Counted from the first letter of the stretch, positions 36,253 to 46,547 are shown. The stretch is DNA of 64,000 bases from Gracilibacillus boraciitolerans JCM 21714 (GCF_000521485.1 NZ_BAVS01000001.1:62001-126000), one strand, 5' to 3'. Notes: generated by a model not told the origin, from the letters alone. Made by a program: numbers and translations.

Positions 36253-37351
36253 AGATGTGATAACACTTTTTGAGAAATGGGTACCAAAGCATTATGCTGA
36301 ATCCTGGGACAATGTTGGATTACAAGTAGGGAATAAAAAACAAGAAGTAAAAAAACTGTTGATTAGTTTGGATGTAGTAGATTTAGTAGTGGAAGAAGCG
36401 ATTAAAAAAGATGTAGATTTAATTATTGCTCATCATCCATTGTTATTTAAAGGATTAAAAATAATAGATACGCTAGAACCTAAAGGACATATCGTTCAAA
36501 AATTACTCAAACATAATATTGCTGTTTATGCGGCCCATACGAATTTAGATGTTGTGAATGGTGGTATAAATGATTTGCTATCAGAAGCAATAGAAATTAA
36601 AAATACGAGTGTTTTAATACCTACTGTAGAAGAAAAATTATATAAGTTTATTGTATATGTGCCAAGTAGTCATATCAAAGAAATAACAGCTGCGATTGGT
36701 GAAGCAGGAGCTGGACATATCGGAAATTATAGTCACTGCAGTTTTCAATCTATAGGAACCGGTGCTTTTAAACCTTTAGAGGGTACGAACCCTTTTATTG
36801 GAACGCAAGGAGAAATCGAACGAGTAGAAGAATACAAATTGGAAACGATCGTTAAAGAGTCTCAACTTTCCACTGTGCTACAAGCAGCAATAAGCGCACA
36901 TCCTTATGAGGAGATGGCCTATGATTTATTTCCGTTAGCAATTAAAGGAGAAGTACAAGGTTTAGGGCGAATTGGAAAGCTAGCACATCCGATGACTTTG
37001 CAGGAGTATTGTGATTTGGTGAAAGAAAAACTTCAAATTTCCTCTCTACGCTATGTAGGAAAACCAGATAAAATGATTGAGAACGTAGCAATACTAGGAG
37101 GTAGTGGGAAAGAATATATAACTGCCGCTATGGATGCTGGTGCAGATTTATATATTACTGGGGATTTAACGTTTCATGAGGCGCAGGAGGCTGAAGAAGC
37201 TGGTCTATGCTTAATTGATCCTGGCCATCATGTGGAAGAAATAATGAAAGAGGGTGTCAAAAAATATTTTATGGATCATTTGAATGCTTTACCGGATAAG
37301 ATAGATATCATCGCATCGGGCCTCTCCACAGATCCATTTAGATATAGATAA
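36239..37351 (+). CDS. yqfO: NIF3/DUF34 family metal-binding protein (YqfO)
   Basis: This is a dinuclear metal protein of the NIF3 superfamily, often labelled GTP cyclohydrolase 1 type 2 homologue; its physiological role is unsettled. Metal ligands are suggested by IIAHHPLLFKG and AAHTNLDVVNGG near the N-terminus and by DLTFHEAQEA and DPGHHVEE near the C-terminus. The middle has a PII-like insertion with HPYEEMAYD. The 370-residue frame is intact. Confidence 0.93.
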   Translation: MTTVEDVITLFEKWVPKHYAESWDNVGLQVGNKKQEVKKLLISLDVVDLVVEEAIKKDVDLIIAHHPLLFKGLKIIDTLEPKGHIVQKLLKHNIAVYAAHTNLDVVNGGINDLLSEAIEIKNTSVLIPTVEEKLYKFIVYVPSSHIKEITAAIGEAGAGHIGNYSHCSFQSIGTGAFKPLEGTNPFIGTQGEIERVEEYKLETIVKESQLSTVLQAAISAHPYEEMAYDLFPLAIKGEVQGLGRIGKLAHPMTLQEYCDLVKEKLQISSLRYVGKPDKMIENVAILGGSGKEYITAAMDAGADLYITGDLTFHEAQEAEEAGLCLIDPGHHVEEIMKEGVKKYFMDHLNALPDKIDIIASGLSTDPFRYR

Positions 37352-37502
37352 ATCGATTCTTACCGATACCGATTATTATATATAAGAAAGACACTTCGCG
37401 ATAACCTCTGTGGCCATTTTGAATGATTTATTAATGCAAAGCAATCATACCATTTCAAAATTTTCTCATCAGTTATGCGAATTATCTTTCTTTTGTATCA
37501 TA

Positions 37503-38447
37503 TTATTTCGCTTTGACTTTTGGCAGTATTTTATCTTTTTTTACTTTAGACGTTATATCCCATGTTTGGGGGGGATTATTTGGATCATACTGTTCGATAA
37601 ATTTAATCACTTCTTTTGCGATAGGTGTCGGAGTTGATGCACCAGCAGTAACTGCCACCTTATTAATGCCTTCTAACCACTCCAGTTTTATTTCTGAAAC
37701 ATCGGCTATCCGATATGCTTGTGTTTCAGCTTTTTCTTTTGAAACCTGAGCTAATCTATTCGAATTATTACTTCTTGGATCACCAACAACTAAAGTCAAA
37801 TCAGCGTCTTTTGCCTGTTCAGCCACAGCCTCTTGTCGTACTTGCGTAGCCATACATATTTCTTGTTCCATTTCTGTTTGAGGATATTTTTCCTGTACTT
37901 TTAGCATCACGTCATAAACGTCCCACTGACTCATTGTGGTTTGATTTGTTACTAAAATCTTATCAGCGGATAATTCAAGTGCCTCAACATCTTTCTGGTT
38001 TTGAATCAGGTGCACATGACCAGGTGCAACTCCGACAGCACCCTCAGGCTCTGGGTGGCCTTTTTTTCCGATATAGACAATTTCATAATTTTCATTTACT
38101 TTTTTTCTGATTAAATCATGTGTCCGAGTGACATCTGGACAAGTAGCATCTAACACGGTCAATCCTTTTTCTTCTGCTCTTTCTTTTACCATCGGTGAAA
38201 CACCGTGTGCAGTAAAAATCACCGTGCCACTAGTTATTTCTTCTAATAATTCTTCACGATTTTTACCATCTAATGTATAAACACCTTGCTCCTCGAAGGC
38301 ATTTGTAACGTGTGAATTATGAACAATCATACCAAGAATATATATGGGACGAGGTAGATTGGGATCTTTTACTGCGTTTGCAGCGATAACCATTGCATCA
38401 ACGACACCATAGCAATAGCCCCTGGGCGCTATTTTAATTACTTCCAT
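37503..38447 (-). CDS. ispH: 4-hydroxy-3-methylbut-2-enyl diphosphate reductase
   Basis: IspH makes IPP and DMAPP in the last step of the MEP isoprenoid pathway. The iron-sulfur cysteines appear in [20 protein letters not shown] and QEICMATQ. The start ([12 protein letters not shown]) is at 38447, after a binding site whose G8 run (C8 at 38455-38462 on the plus strand) is unusually long. A G7 on the plus strand at 37568-37574 adds a Pro near the C-terminus (NNPPQTW). The 314-residue frame is intact. It is convergent with yqfO and divergent from cshB. The 151-base gap before yqfO holds no gene. Confidence 0.96.
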   Translation of the reverse strand: MEVIKIAPRGYCYGVVDAMVIAANAVKDPNLPRPIYILGMIVHNSHVTNAFEEQGVYTLDGKNREELLEEITSGTVIFTAHGVSPMVKERAEEKGLTVLDATCPDVTRTHDLIRKKVNENYEIVYIGKKGHPEPEGAVGVAPGHVHLIQNQKDVEALELSADKILVTNQTTMSQWDVYDVMLKVQEKYPQTEMEQEICMATQVRQEAVAEQAKDADLTLVVGDPRSNNSNRLAQVSKEKAETQAYRIADVSEIKLEWLEGINKVAVTAGASTPTPIAKEVIKFIEQYDPNNPPQTWDITSKVKKDKILPKVKAK

Positions 38448-38586
38448 TCTCGTTCCCCCCCCTCTGTACTTTCTATTAGAGATCAAGTAAAATAAGAAAT
38501 AGTGGACTCAAATTTGTCCAATACTTATATTATAATGGTATTTGGCCTAATTGACAAAGATATTTGCTAGTTAGAAGGAGATTAAT

Positions 38587-39894
38587 ATGAATAAAAATTT
38601 ATTTAGACAATACGCATTAAATGATTGGATGAACGATGTTATTGAAGAATTAAAATTTTCTAAACCTACACCAATTCAGACGAAAGTTATTCCAGAAGTG
38701 TTAAAAGGAAAGGATATCATCGGGCAATCTGAGACGGGTTCGGGAAAAACACATGCTTTTTTGATTCCATTATTAAATCAATTGGATCCTGAAAAGTCAG
38801 AGACACAAATCGTCCTGACAGCACCTACAAGAGAGTTAGCGATACAAATATATGATGAAGTGAAGAAAATTATGCAATTATCTAAAAATGAAGATGTATG
38901 GCGTGCGAAATTGATTATAGGTGGTACAGATAAAAAACGAATGATAGAAAAAATGAAAGAACCACCACACATTGTAGTAGGTACGCCGGGCAGAATATTG
39001 GACTTGCTGCAAGAGAATGTCTTAAATATATATTCTGCACGATCTTTTGTTATGGATGAAACTGATCTCATGCTAGAACTAGGATTAATTGAGGATATTG
39101 ATCGTATTTTAACTAATGCAGAGTCTAACATACAAGTGATGGTTTTTTCTGCTACCATTCCTGAAAAATTACAACCATTTCTAAAAAAATATTTACATTC
39201 CCCAGTATATATTAAGTTAGACGATCGCTTAGCTCCTGAGAAACTAGAACATCGCTTGGTCGCATTAAAACACCGCGAAGCAGCTGACGTTATTTTGATA
39301 TATCAATTGATCCATCCATATTTAGCGATTATCTTTACTAATGGAAAAGAAAATGCTAATAAATTAGTCGAACAACTTCAGACTAAAGGTCTTAATGTAG
39401 GCTTAATTCATGGTGGGCTAAATCAACGCGAAAGAAAAAGAGTACTGAAGGAGATTCAACAATTAAAATATCAGTATATTGTTGCAACGGATTTGGCAGC
39501 AAGAGGAATTGATATTAAAGGTGTTAGCCATGTTATAAATGCTCAATTACCAAAAGAGGAGTCTTTCTATATCCATCGGGTTGGCAGGACTGCGAGAGCA
39601 GGCATGGAAGGTACAGCTATTAGTCTCTATAATGAGGATGATATTCATTTAGTCCAAAAATTAGAGAAAAAAGGATTAACCTTTACCTTTTATGATGTGT
39701 TTAAAGGAGAATGGCGAGAAGCAAAGGCATGGAACGTCAGACAAAAACGTCAGAAACAAGAAGATGATGCAGAAAGCAAGGCCTGGCAACAAGTGAAAAA
39801 ACCTAAAAAAGTGAAACCTGGTTATAAGAAAAAAATGAAATTCCAACAAGAAAAGGCAAAAAGGAAAATTCAACGCAATAACTATAAGAAGTAG
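38587..39894 (+). CDS. cshB: DEAD-box RNA helicase CshB
   Basis: CshB unwinds RNA, particularly in the cold. The Q motif (FSKPTPIQTKVIP), motif I (SETGSGKT), motif Ia (APTREL), GG (IIGGTDKK), Ib (TPGR), III (SAT), V (ATDLAARGIDIKG) and VI (YIHRVGRTARAG) are all present. Motif II reads DETD instead of DEAD. The C-terminal tail is very basic (KKPKKVKPGYKKKMKF), as in CshB. The 435-residue frame is intact. It is followed at 18 bases by nfo, as in B. subtilis (yqfR-yqfS). Confidence 0.94.
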   Translation: MNKNLFRQYALNDWMNDVIEELKFSKPTPIQTKVIPEVLKGKDIIGQSETGSGKTHAFLIPLLNQLDPEKSETQIVLTAPTRELAIQIYDEVKKIMQLSKNEDVWRAKLIIGGTDKKRMIEKMKEPPHIVVGTPGRILDLLQENVLNIYSARSFVMDETDLMLELGLIEDIDRILTNAESNIQVMVFSATIPEKLQPFLKKYLHSPVYIKLDDRLAPEKLEHRLVALKHREAADVILIYQLIHPYLAIIFTNGKENANKLVEQLQTKGLNVGLIHGGLNQRERKRVLKEIQQLKYQYIVATDLAARGIDIKGVSHVINAQLPKEESFYIHRVGRTARAGMEGTAISLYNEDDIHLVQKLEKKGLTFTFYDVFKGEWREAKAWNVRQKRQKQEDDAESKAWQQVKKPKKVKPGYKKKMKFQQEKAKRKIQRNNYKK

Positions 39895-39912
39895 AGGAGA
39901 TGTCGAGATATT

Positions 39913-40806
39913 ATGTTAAAGATTGGCTCACATGTTTCTATGAGCGGTAAACAGATGTTATTAGGATCAAGTGAAGAAGCGGCATCTTATGGTGCAACAG
40001 CTTTAATGATTTATACTGGAGCACCTCAAAATACGAGAAGAAAAGCAATAGACGAACTCAATATTGATGAAGGTCAAAAGCATATGAAAGAAAATGGTAT
40101 TATTGATATTGTCGTACATGCGCCATACATTATTAATATTGGTAACGCAAAAAAGAAAGAAACATTTGAACTTGGAACCTCTTTCTTGAAAAGTGAAATA
40201 GATCGGACGGAAGCGATTGGTGCAAAACAAATTGTCTTGCATCCAGGTGCGCACGTAGGTGAAGGTGTTGACATAGGAATAGCAAAGATAATTGAAGGAT
40301 TGAATGAAGTTTTAGATCCAAAACAAGACGTACAAATTGCTTTGGAGACGATGGCAGGAAAAGGTACAGAAATCGGTAGAACATTTGATGAACTTGCAAA
40401 AATTATTGATGGTGTGACTCATAACGAAAAGCTTTCTATTTGTTTAGATACATGCCACATTCATGATGCAGGCTATCCAATCGTTGATGATATTGATGGA
40501 GTGTTAAATGAATTTGATAAAATAATCGGATTAGACCGATTAAAAGTAGTGCACATCAATGATAGTAAAAATGTGCAAGGAGCTGGGAAAGACCGTCATG
40601 AAAATATCGGTTTTGGTCACATCGGCTTTGATACCATTCATAAGATTGTCCATCATAAACAACTTGCTGAACTGCCTAAGATATTAGAAACACCTTATGT
40701 CGGAGAAGATAAAAAGAATAAAAAACCACCATATAAATTTGAAATTGAGATGCTAAAAAATGGCTTATTTATTCCAGATTTAAAAGAAAAAATTATAAAT
40801 CAATAA
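39913..40806 (+). CDS. nfo: Endonuclease IV
   Basis: This AP endonuclease cleaves abasic sites in base excision repair; in Bacillus it protects spores. Its zinc-binding TIM barrel is shown by [65 protein letters not shown] and [12 protein letters not shown]. The 297-residue frame is intact. AGGAGATG lies upstream, and a strong terminator follows at once. Confidence 0.97.
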   Translation: MLKIGSHVSMSGKQMLLGSSEEAASYGATALMIYTGAPQNTRRKAIDELNIDEGQKHMKENGIIDIVVHAPYIINIGNAKKKETFELGTSFLKSEIDRTEAIGAKQIVLHPGAHVGEGVDIGIAKIIEGLNEVLDPKQDVQIALETMAGKGTEIGRTFDELAKIIDGVTHNEKLSICLDTCHIHDAGYPIVDDIDGVLNEFDKIIGLDRLKVVHINDSKNVQGAGKDRHENIGFGHIGFDTIHKIVHHKQLAELPKILETPYVGEDKKNKKPPYKFEIEMLKNGLFIPDLKEKIINQ

Positions 40807-40846
40807 ATCAATCCCTGTTTCATATCATGAAACAGGGATTGATTTA
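40807..40846. terminator. Bidirectional terminator between nfo and yqfT
   Basis: ATCAATCCCTGTTTCAT (40807-40823) pairs perfectly with ATGAAACAGGGATTGAT (40827-40843). The long stem can end both convergent genes. Confidence 0.9.
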
Positions 40847-40848
40847 TT

Positions 40849-41133
40849 CTAATGAAAATAGTGTTCGATGCGGTATTCTTTTATTAACTTTTGGAAAAGT
40901 TGCTGACAAGCATTTGCTGTTTCCATATCGGTAATCTTTGCTAATTTTTTAAACATTTTTACTCTATCCTCAGAAATAGTGGGATCAAATTTGCTATTTT
41001 TTAAATGGTTAGTAATAGCTTGTGCCTGTGTTTTGGAAATTGTTAAATGGAACTTTTGTGAGTACTCTAACACTTCTTTTGCTGTCAATTCTTTTAGTTT
41101 ATTCATCATGATACGTTTTGTGAATTCATTCAT
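40849..41133 (-). CDS. yqfT: YqfT family protein (DUF2624)
   Basis: This small protein of 94 residues is all helical in appearance, with a basic N-terminus (MNEFTKRIMMNKLKELTAKE) and repeated Ala/Gln/Lys helices. B. subtilis yqfT lies in the same place after nfo (yqfS) and has similar size and a TAKEVLEYSQ-like segment. The function is unknown. AAAGGAG precedes the start on the minus strand. Confidence 0.7.
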   Translation of the reverse strand: MNEFTKRIMMNKLKELTAKEVLEYSQKFHLTISKTQAQAITNHLKNSKFDPTISEDRVKMFKKLAKITDMETANACQQLFQKLIKEYRIEHYFH

Positions 41134-41317
41134 TAAACAAACTCCTTTATATAATAATACATTATTTTATGCACTTATGTTTCGTTTTGGTGCATATAGG
41201 TTATAAGAAGATAAGATGTATTATTTGCAATAAGCGATATTTTTCGCTAGCATATAGCGCTGTAGGTAAACTACATTGTCAGATGTATACCATTGACAAA
41301 AAAAGGAGTGTGTAGTT

Positions 41318-42025
41318 GTGATGAAAAAGATGCAATGGATTAGCATTGTATTGGTTTTAGTGATTGCGGGAGTAAGCTATTATCAAATAAATTCATATCA
41401 AAAAGAAATGCAAGCACTAAAAAAAGAAAAAATAGAATTAACAAAAGAGATTGAAACCATCGAATCTCAAGCAATGTATATTTTAAATCAATCTAACCAC
41501 GCAGAAATTGATCTAACACATGAAACGTGGCCACAATATTTTGATGTAGCTGAAGTTATGGTCAAAGAAAGTGATGGTAAATTTTTAAGACCTTGGGCTA
41601 TATATTTGGTAAAAGAAGCTGAAGAGTATAGGATTGATCCTTTTATTGTGTATGAATTATTAAAAGTCGAAACCGGAAACACTTTTAATCCTAATTTGGT
41701 AGGTCCAGAAACAAAATACGGTCATGCATATGGAATGGCACAATTCATGACAAATACAGCTCCATGGATTGCAGACATGGCAGACATGCCTTATAAAGAA
41801 AATCTTTTATATGATCCATATTATTCAATAAAATTATCTATAGTCTATTTAGATTATTTATATAATCAGTATGATAACTGGGATGAAACTTTAACTGCTT
41901 ATAACCGAGGGATGACTGGGTTAGAACAGTATAAATTAAAAAATGGAAATGCGGACAGTGTTTATGCTAATAAAATTCAAACAAACGCTCAAAAATATAA
42001 GGAGTTTGTTGCGCTTGCTAATTAG
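41318..42025 (+). CDS. Membrane-anchored lytic transglycosylase (SLT domain)
   Basis: The enzyme is predicted to cleave the MurNAc-GlcNAc bond of peptidoglycan. A single anchor (residues 7-24) and a coiled coil (about 25-55) precede a lysozyme-like SLT domain. Its catalytic Glu is in ELLKVETGNTF, followed by AYGMAQFM and TAYNRG, the usual three SLT motifs. Start at GTG 41318 or ATG 41321, after AAAAGGAG. The coiled-coil linker suggests partner binding. I cannot assign it to a specific named B. subtilis gene. Confidence 0.88.
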   Translation: MMKKMQWISIVLVLVIAGVSYYQINSYQKEMQALKKEKIELTKEIETIESQAMYILNQSNHAEIDLTHETWPQYFDVAEVMVKESDGKFLRPWAIYLVKEAEEYRIDPFIVYELLKVETGNTFNPNLVGPETKYGHAYGMAQFMTNTAPWIADMADMPYKENLLYDPYYSIKLSIVYLDYLYNQYDNWDETLTAYNRGMTGLEQYKLKNGNADSVYANKIQTNAQKYKEFVALAN

Positions 42026-42111
42026 TGGAAAGTAAATATTACCACGTAAGATTACGTAATTCTGAGACATACTATGCTTGTACCTCTAATTAGAAAGGGA
42101 GGGAATAAGCT

Positions 42112-42528
42112 ATGCCAGATCATCAGAAAGAGCATCATGTAGAAAATGCGCCAAAAATTGATAATGGTCGTATTGATGAGTCTCCAGATACTGAGCAATT
42201 TGTAACTACTGATGAATTATATGCAGTAGATGAGGCATATAAAAGGGAAGCAGAGACATCTGCAGAACTTTCCGCAAATGATTTTAATCGGCCCATTGAA
42301 GCAGATGACCAAGAGACTGAAATGCAGACAAGCGTTAACACTGCATGGGGTTGGACAGGTTTAGTGTTAGCACTAGCTTCCTTCTTTATATGGCCGCTTA
42401 TAATGGCAATAGGTGGTATTATTTTAGGATTCATTTCTAAAAAACAGGGTGCGGATACACTTGGAAATGCTGCTATTGTCACAGCGGTTGTTTCGATTTT
42501 ACTATCATTGATTTTTATGCCATTCTAA
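42112..42528 (+). CDS. yqfX: YqfX-like membrane protein (DUF4190 type)
   Basis: The 138-residue protein has an acidic soluble N-terminus of about 80 residues and two C-terminal membrane spans. These are joined by GIILGFISKKQGADTLGNAA, the DUF4190 signature (a Gly-rich turn then a short polar loop). It lies next to ispG, as yqfX does in B. subtilis. The start follows GGGAGGGAATAAGC. Function unknown. Confidence 0.78.
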   Translation: MPDHQKEHHVENAPKIDNGRIDESPDTEQFVTTDELYAVDEAYKREAETSAELSANDFNRPIEADDQETEMQTSVNTAWGWTGLVLALASFFIWPLIMAIGGIILGFISKKQGADTLGNAAIVTAVVSILLSLIFMPF

Positions 42529-42542
42529 AGGTCAGAATATCA

Positions 42543-42575
42543 CAAAAGGCAAGCCATTTGGCTTGCTTTTGTGAT
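42543..42575. terminator. Bidirectional terminator between yqfX and ispG
   Basis: CACAAAAGGCAAGCCA pairs with TGGCTTGCTTTTGTG across a two-base loop. It serves the convergent yqfX and ispG. Confidence 0.88.
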
Positions 42576-42597
42576 AGTTAAATGAGTCGTATCTCTT

Positions 42598-43701
42598 TTA
42601 TACTTCTTGAGCTTCTTTCTTTTGTTTTTCAATCATTTCTTCTGCAATTTTATCTATTTCAATCTTTAATTCTTCGACCATTGTTTCTTCAGGTACTTTT
42701 CGAATGATTTCACCGTGGCGGAATAATAATCCTTCTCCACGTGCACCAGCAATTCCTATATCTGCTTCTCTGGCTTCTCCAGGGCCATTAACAGCACAGC
42801 CAAGCACAGCTACTTTAATTGGAGCTTTGATCGAAGAAATATATTCCTCTACCTCGTTAGCGATCTTAATTAAATCAATTTCAATACGACCACAAGTGGG
42901 ACAGGAAATAAGTGTAGCAGCATTCGATGCCAGGCCAAATGTTTTTAATAATTCCTTTGCAACTTTAACTTCTTCAACAGGATCAGCACTTAACGAAATG
43001 CGCATCGTATTTCCAATGCCCTTGCTTAAAATGGCACCCATACCTGCAGCACTTTTAATGCTTCCAGCAAATAAAGTACCTGATTCCGTAATACCCAAAT
43101 GTAGAGGATAAGGAATTACTTCAGCAGCTTTTTCATAAGCTTCGATCGCTAATTTAACATCAGATGCTTTTAATGAAACGACAATATCGTGAAAGTCTAA
43201 ATCCTCTAATATTTTAATATGATGCAGTGCACTTTCAACCATACCATCTGCAGTAGGATAACCGTATTTTTCTAGAATATGTCGCTCAAGAGAACCAGCA
43301 TTTACTCCAATACGAATAGGAATGCCTTTTGCTTTTGCAGCATTGACGACAGCTTCCACTTTATCACGTTTTCCAATATTACCCGGATTAATTCTAATTT
43401 TGTCTGCGCCACCTTCAATGGCTTTCAGAGCTAACTTATAATTAAAATGTATATCTACTACTAATGGGATATTAATTCTTTTTTTAATTTCAGGTATAGC
43501 ATCTGCCGCACGTTCGTCTGGGCATGCAACGCGAACAATTTGACAACCTGCTTCTTCTAAGCGTTTGATTTCTTTAACTGTTGCTTCGACATCATGTGTT
43601 TTTGTAGTTGTCATTGATTGAATAATTACTTCGTCTTTTCCACCTACAATCACATTGCCAACTCTAACAGGTCGCGTATCTTTTCGCTGGATTAAGGCCA
43701 T
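42598..43701 (-). CDS. ispG: 4-hydroxy-3-methylbut-2-en-1-yl diphosphate synthase (flavodoxin)
   Basis: IspG carries out the step before IspH in the MEP pathway, using a [4Fe-4S] cluster. The TIM barrel begins RRKDT-like then [17 protein letters not shown]. The cluster ligands lie in SCPTCGR and [11 protein letters not shown] near the C-terminus. The 367-residue frame is intact, and AAAGGAGCGATT lies upstream. Both late MEP genes are thus in this window, about 5 kb apart, as in B. subtilis. Confidence 0.97.
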   Translation of the reverse strand: MALIQRKDTRPVRVGNVIVGGKDEVIIQSMTTTKTHDVEATVKEIKRLEEAGCQIVRVACPDERAADAIPEIKKRINIPLVVDIHFNYKLALKAIEGGADKIRINPGNIGKRDKVEAVVNAAKAKGIPIRIGVNAGSLERHILEKYGYPTADGMVESALHHIKILEDLDFHDIVVSLKASDVKLAIEAYEKAAEVIPYPLHLGITESGTLFAGSIKSAAGMGAILSKGIGNTMRISLSADPVEEVKVAKELLKTFGLASNAATLISCPTCGRIEIDLIKIANEVEEYISSIKAPIKVAVLGCAVNGPGEAREADIGIAGARGEGLLFRHGEIIRKVPEETMVEELKIEIDKIAEEMIEKQKKEAQEV

Positions 43702-43851
43702 ATATAAAATCGCTCCTTTATTTCTAATTCCACATCATTATAGAAAGAACTCGAATCCTTCTTATATTACATGATGTTCCATATTTCATTATAAAGGCTA
43801 GAGAAAGAAAAGAGAAGTATCTTCCCTTACACTTTCAATAAAAAAGTTAAA

Positions 43852-43878
43852 TGAAACTATTTAGTTCGTTCATGCGTA
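43852..43878 (+). promoter_or_regulatory. Sigma-W-type promoter of the second nfeD
   Basis: TGAAAC (43852-43857), 17 bases, CGTA (43875-43878). This matches the yqeZ promoter in both elements and spacing, and lies 42 bases before the start codon of another NfeD gene. Confidence 0.7.
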
Positions 43879-43920
43879 TGTTATGATAGAAATAGAATAA
43901 CCATGTGGGGGGGTGAAGAG

Positions 43921-44570
43921 ATGTTTACAATAACTGCAGATTGGATGAGTTTTGTAATAGTAGGATTTGCAACACTTTTTTTGATCGGGGGGGAATTATT
44001 AGTAAATGCAAAAGGAATTTTTAGTATTTTAGGAATCGGATTTATTACCATTTATTTTTCCTCTTTTCTAGAACCGGGAATGTTTTTTATCATGATTATT
44101 ATCTACTTTGTAGGCATTTTGTTAATGATTATTGACGGAAAAATAATTAATGATGGAACATTGGCGATAATTGGTCTGGTTTGTATGATTGCCTCTGTTG
44201 GATTTGCAGCACCGAATTGGACTGCGGGGTTATATGCGGTTATCGGAATTCTCCTTGGTGCAATGGCTTCTTTTGTCTTTTTAAAAGTCTTTAAGAAGAG
44301 ACAAATGTGGACGAAGATGACATTGTTTGATCAATTAACAGATGATGCTGGTTATTCAAGTATCAATCAAACATACAAAGAATTATTAGGAAAACAGGGG
44401 GGGTCACCACTACAGATATGCGACCAATTGGTACGATATTAGTTGATGATAAATTATATAGTGCCATAACTCAAGGAAGATGGATAGAAAAGAATACCAA
44501 CATTGTGGTGGATCAAGTAGATGGAACCAGAATATTGGTGAAAGAACTAAGAAAACAATCAGCAGAATAA
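43921..44570 (+). CDS. Short NfeD-type membrane protein (frameshifted)
   Basis: Four hydrophobic spans (about residues 8-110) are followed by a C-terminal OB-like domain, the layout of NfeD proteins that lack the protease part. I start at ATG 43921 (MFTITADWMSF), after a site with G7 at 43907-43913. The frame breaks at G7 44397-44403: two G fewer give GKQGVTTTDMRPIGTILVDD and continue to 44570. A further G7 (43987-43993) encodes IGGELL. The gene stands alone, and a terminator overlaps its end. Its likely role is in envelope stress with flotillins. Confidence 0.75.
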
Positions 44571-44592
44571 TTGCTGGCTGTTTTTTTTTTTA
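44553..44592 (+). terminator. Terminator at the end of the second nfeD
   Basis: CAGCA (44560-44564) and TGCTG (44571-44575) form a short stem, followed by GCTG and a run of about ten T. The stem spans the stop codon of nfeD. Confidence 0.65.
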
Positions 44593-44737
44593 TGACCAGA
44601 CTTCAGTCGTATGATAATGTAGATTTTGTATGATTTTATATAATAATATATATATTTGGAAAAAAGTCTATCATTTTGTCCAATAGTTGTTATAATAAAA
44701 TTGTTTGTAAAGGTTTTGTAAATTTTATATAAATGTC

Positions 44738-44765
44738 TTTACAAAACATTCAATAATCATTAATA
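44738..44765 (+). promoter_or_regulatory. Possible PhoP box upstream of nptA
   Basis: TTTACA (44738), TTCAAT (44749) and TTAATA (44760) recur every 11 bases. The first element is preceded by ATGTC, exactly as in the pstS upstream region. Two TGTAAA copies 11 bases apart (44706, 44717) give further phased elements on the other strand. B. subtilis PhoP binds TTAACA-like repeats at this spacing. The remaining part of this 335-base gap holds no gene. Confidence 0.5.
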
Positions 44766-44905
44766 ATGGATTGGGTGAATGAAAGGAATGTCTAATTTTG
44801 TCGCAGATAGTAAGATAAATAAAAGGTAAAGATAAAATTTGACAATACTTTTATCACTTTGGGGATACTACATAAAGAAAAGTTTGTGAGAAGGGATGAA
44901 CACTG

Positions 44906-46547
44906 TTGGATGTAAATTTACAAGCTATGATATTTGAATTCGTTGGAGGTTTAGGTATATTTCTTTTAGGAATAAAATACTTAGGAGAAGGTCTTCAAAA
45001 AACTGCTGGGGATCGCTTGCAAAGTATCTTGGATAAGACAACTAGTAATCCTTTTATGGGAGTTCTGGCTGGTATTTTTGTTACCATTTTATTACAGACG
45101 AGTACAGGAACAACCGTACTTACCATCGGTTTAGTAAATGCAGGATTTATGACATTAAGACAATCAATTGGTGTTATCATGGGGGGCAAATATTGGTACA
45201 ACAATGACTGCTTTTATTATTGGTATAGAGATAAAAGAATATGCCTTGCCAATTCTAGCAGTCGGAGCACTTATGCTATTTTTCTTAAAAAGTAACAGGC
45301 TAACTAATATAGGATTAACTATTTTTGGTTTTGGTTCATTGTTTTTCGGTCTTGATTTAATGAGTTCAGGACTTAAACCATTAAGAGATATACAGATGTT
45401 CCACGAGTTGACAGTTAGCATGTCAGATGTACCTCTCCTAGGTGTTGCTATTGGTACTTTATTCACGGTAATAGTGCAAAGTTCAAGTGCGACTATTGGA
45501 ATTTTACAAAGTTTGATGGCAGAGGGTGCGATTGAACTAAAAGCAGCCTTACCAGTTTTATTTGGTGATAATATTGGTACAACAATAACTGCCGTGATTG
45601 CCTCGATTGGGGCAACAGTAGCAGCTCGTCGTGCAGCATTAACACATGTTATTTTTAATGTTATTGGTACGGTGATTGTGGTAAGTTTCTTAGGATTTTA
45701 TACAATATTGATTAGTAACATCCAAACTTGGCTGGACTTAAATCCAGCCATGACTATTGCTTTTGCACATGGTATCTTTAACGTTTTAAATACTTTAATT
45801 CAGTTTCCTTTCATTGGATTTTTAGCATTACTTGTAACAAAACTTGTACCCGGTGAAGATGCAACAGTAAAATATAAACCACAGCATTTGGATCCGATTT
45901 TTATAAATCAATCTCCTTCTATTGCTTTAGATCAAGCAAAATCTGAGGTAGTTCATATGGGTGAATATGCGATAAAAGGACTAGAAGAAACTAGTATGTA
46001 TTTGAATAATAATAGTCAAAAAAATGCAGATATGGCTTTGCAATTAGAAGGAGCTCTGAATAATCTTGATCGAGAGATTACTTCATATTTAGTAGAATTA
46101 TCTGGAAAACATTTTTCTGAAAATGAGCGCAATAATCATTCGACATTAATTAATTCGGTCCGTGATATTGAAAGAATAGGGGGGGATCACTTTGAAAATA
46201 TTGTGGAACTGGTTAATTATAAAATTTCAAATAAAGTTGATATTACAGAACAAGGCATGATTGATTTAAACAATATGTTTGATTTAACGATCAGTACTGT
46301 AAAAGAAGCGATAAGAGCATTAGATGAAATGGATAGAGAAGCAGCTCTTAGTGTGATACAAAAAGAAAATGAAATTGATAAAATGGAGAGAAATTATCGA
46401 AAAAAACATATTATTCGTTTAAATGAAGGAGTATGTAGTGGTACTGCTGGTATAGTATTTGCAGATATTATTAGTAATTTAGAGCGCGTAGGTGATCATG
46501 CCGTTAACATTGCTGATGAAGTATTAGGAGAAAGACAAACACATTAA
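44906..46547 (+). CDS. nptA: Na/Pi cotransporter family protein NptA (frameshifted)
   Basis: This is a sodium-coupled phosphate transporter with a PhoU-like C-terminal domain. Two inverted Na/Pi repeats carry the QSSS-type motifs LLQTSTGTTVL and VQSSSATIGIL. The C-terminal helical domain contains IERIGGDHFENI and NLERVGDHAVNIADE, the PhoU pattern. The frame breaks at 45181-45186, where six G replace five in VIMGANIGTTMTAF. G7 at 46179-46185 adds the second Gly in the first PhoU motif. The start is a TTG, with AGAAGGGATG upstream. A PhoP-like box lies further up. Confidence 0.92.

Noticed and set aside
37410-37749. Plus-strand frames over the 3' end of ispH
   Set aside because: They are mostly antisense to ispH, with no binding site and unlikely composition.
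41233-41270. Inverted repeats AGCGATATTTTTCGCT and nearby AGCGCT before the transglycosylase gene
   Set aside because: The stem is short and AT-rich, without a T tail or a known operator pattern, so it is too weak to call.
44839-44869. TTGACA ... GATACT as an nptA promoter
   Set aside because: The spacing is 19 bases and the -10 is weak. The PhoP-like box further up suggests a different start, so I left it out of the features.
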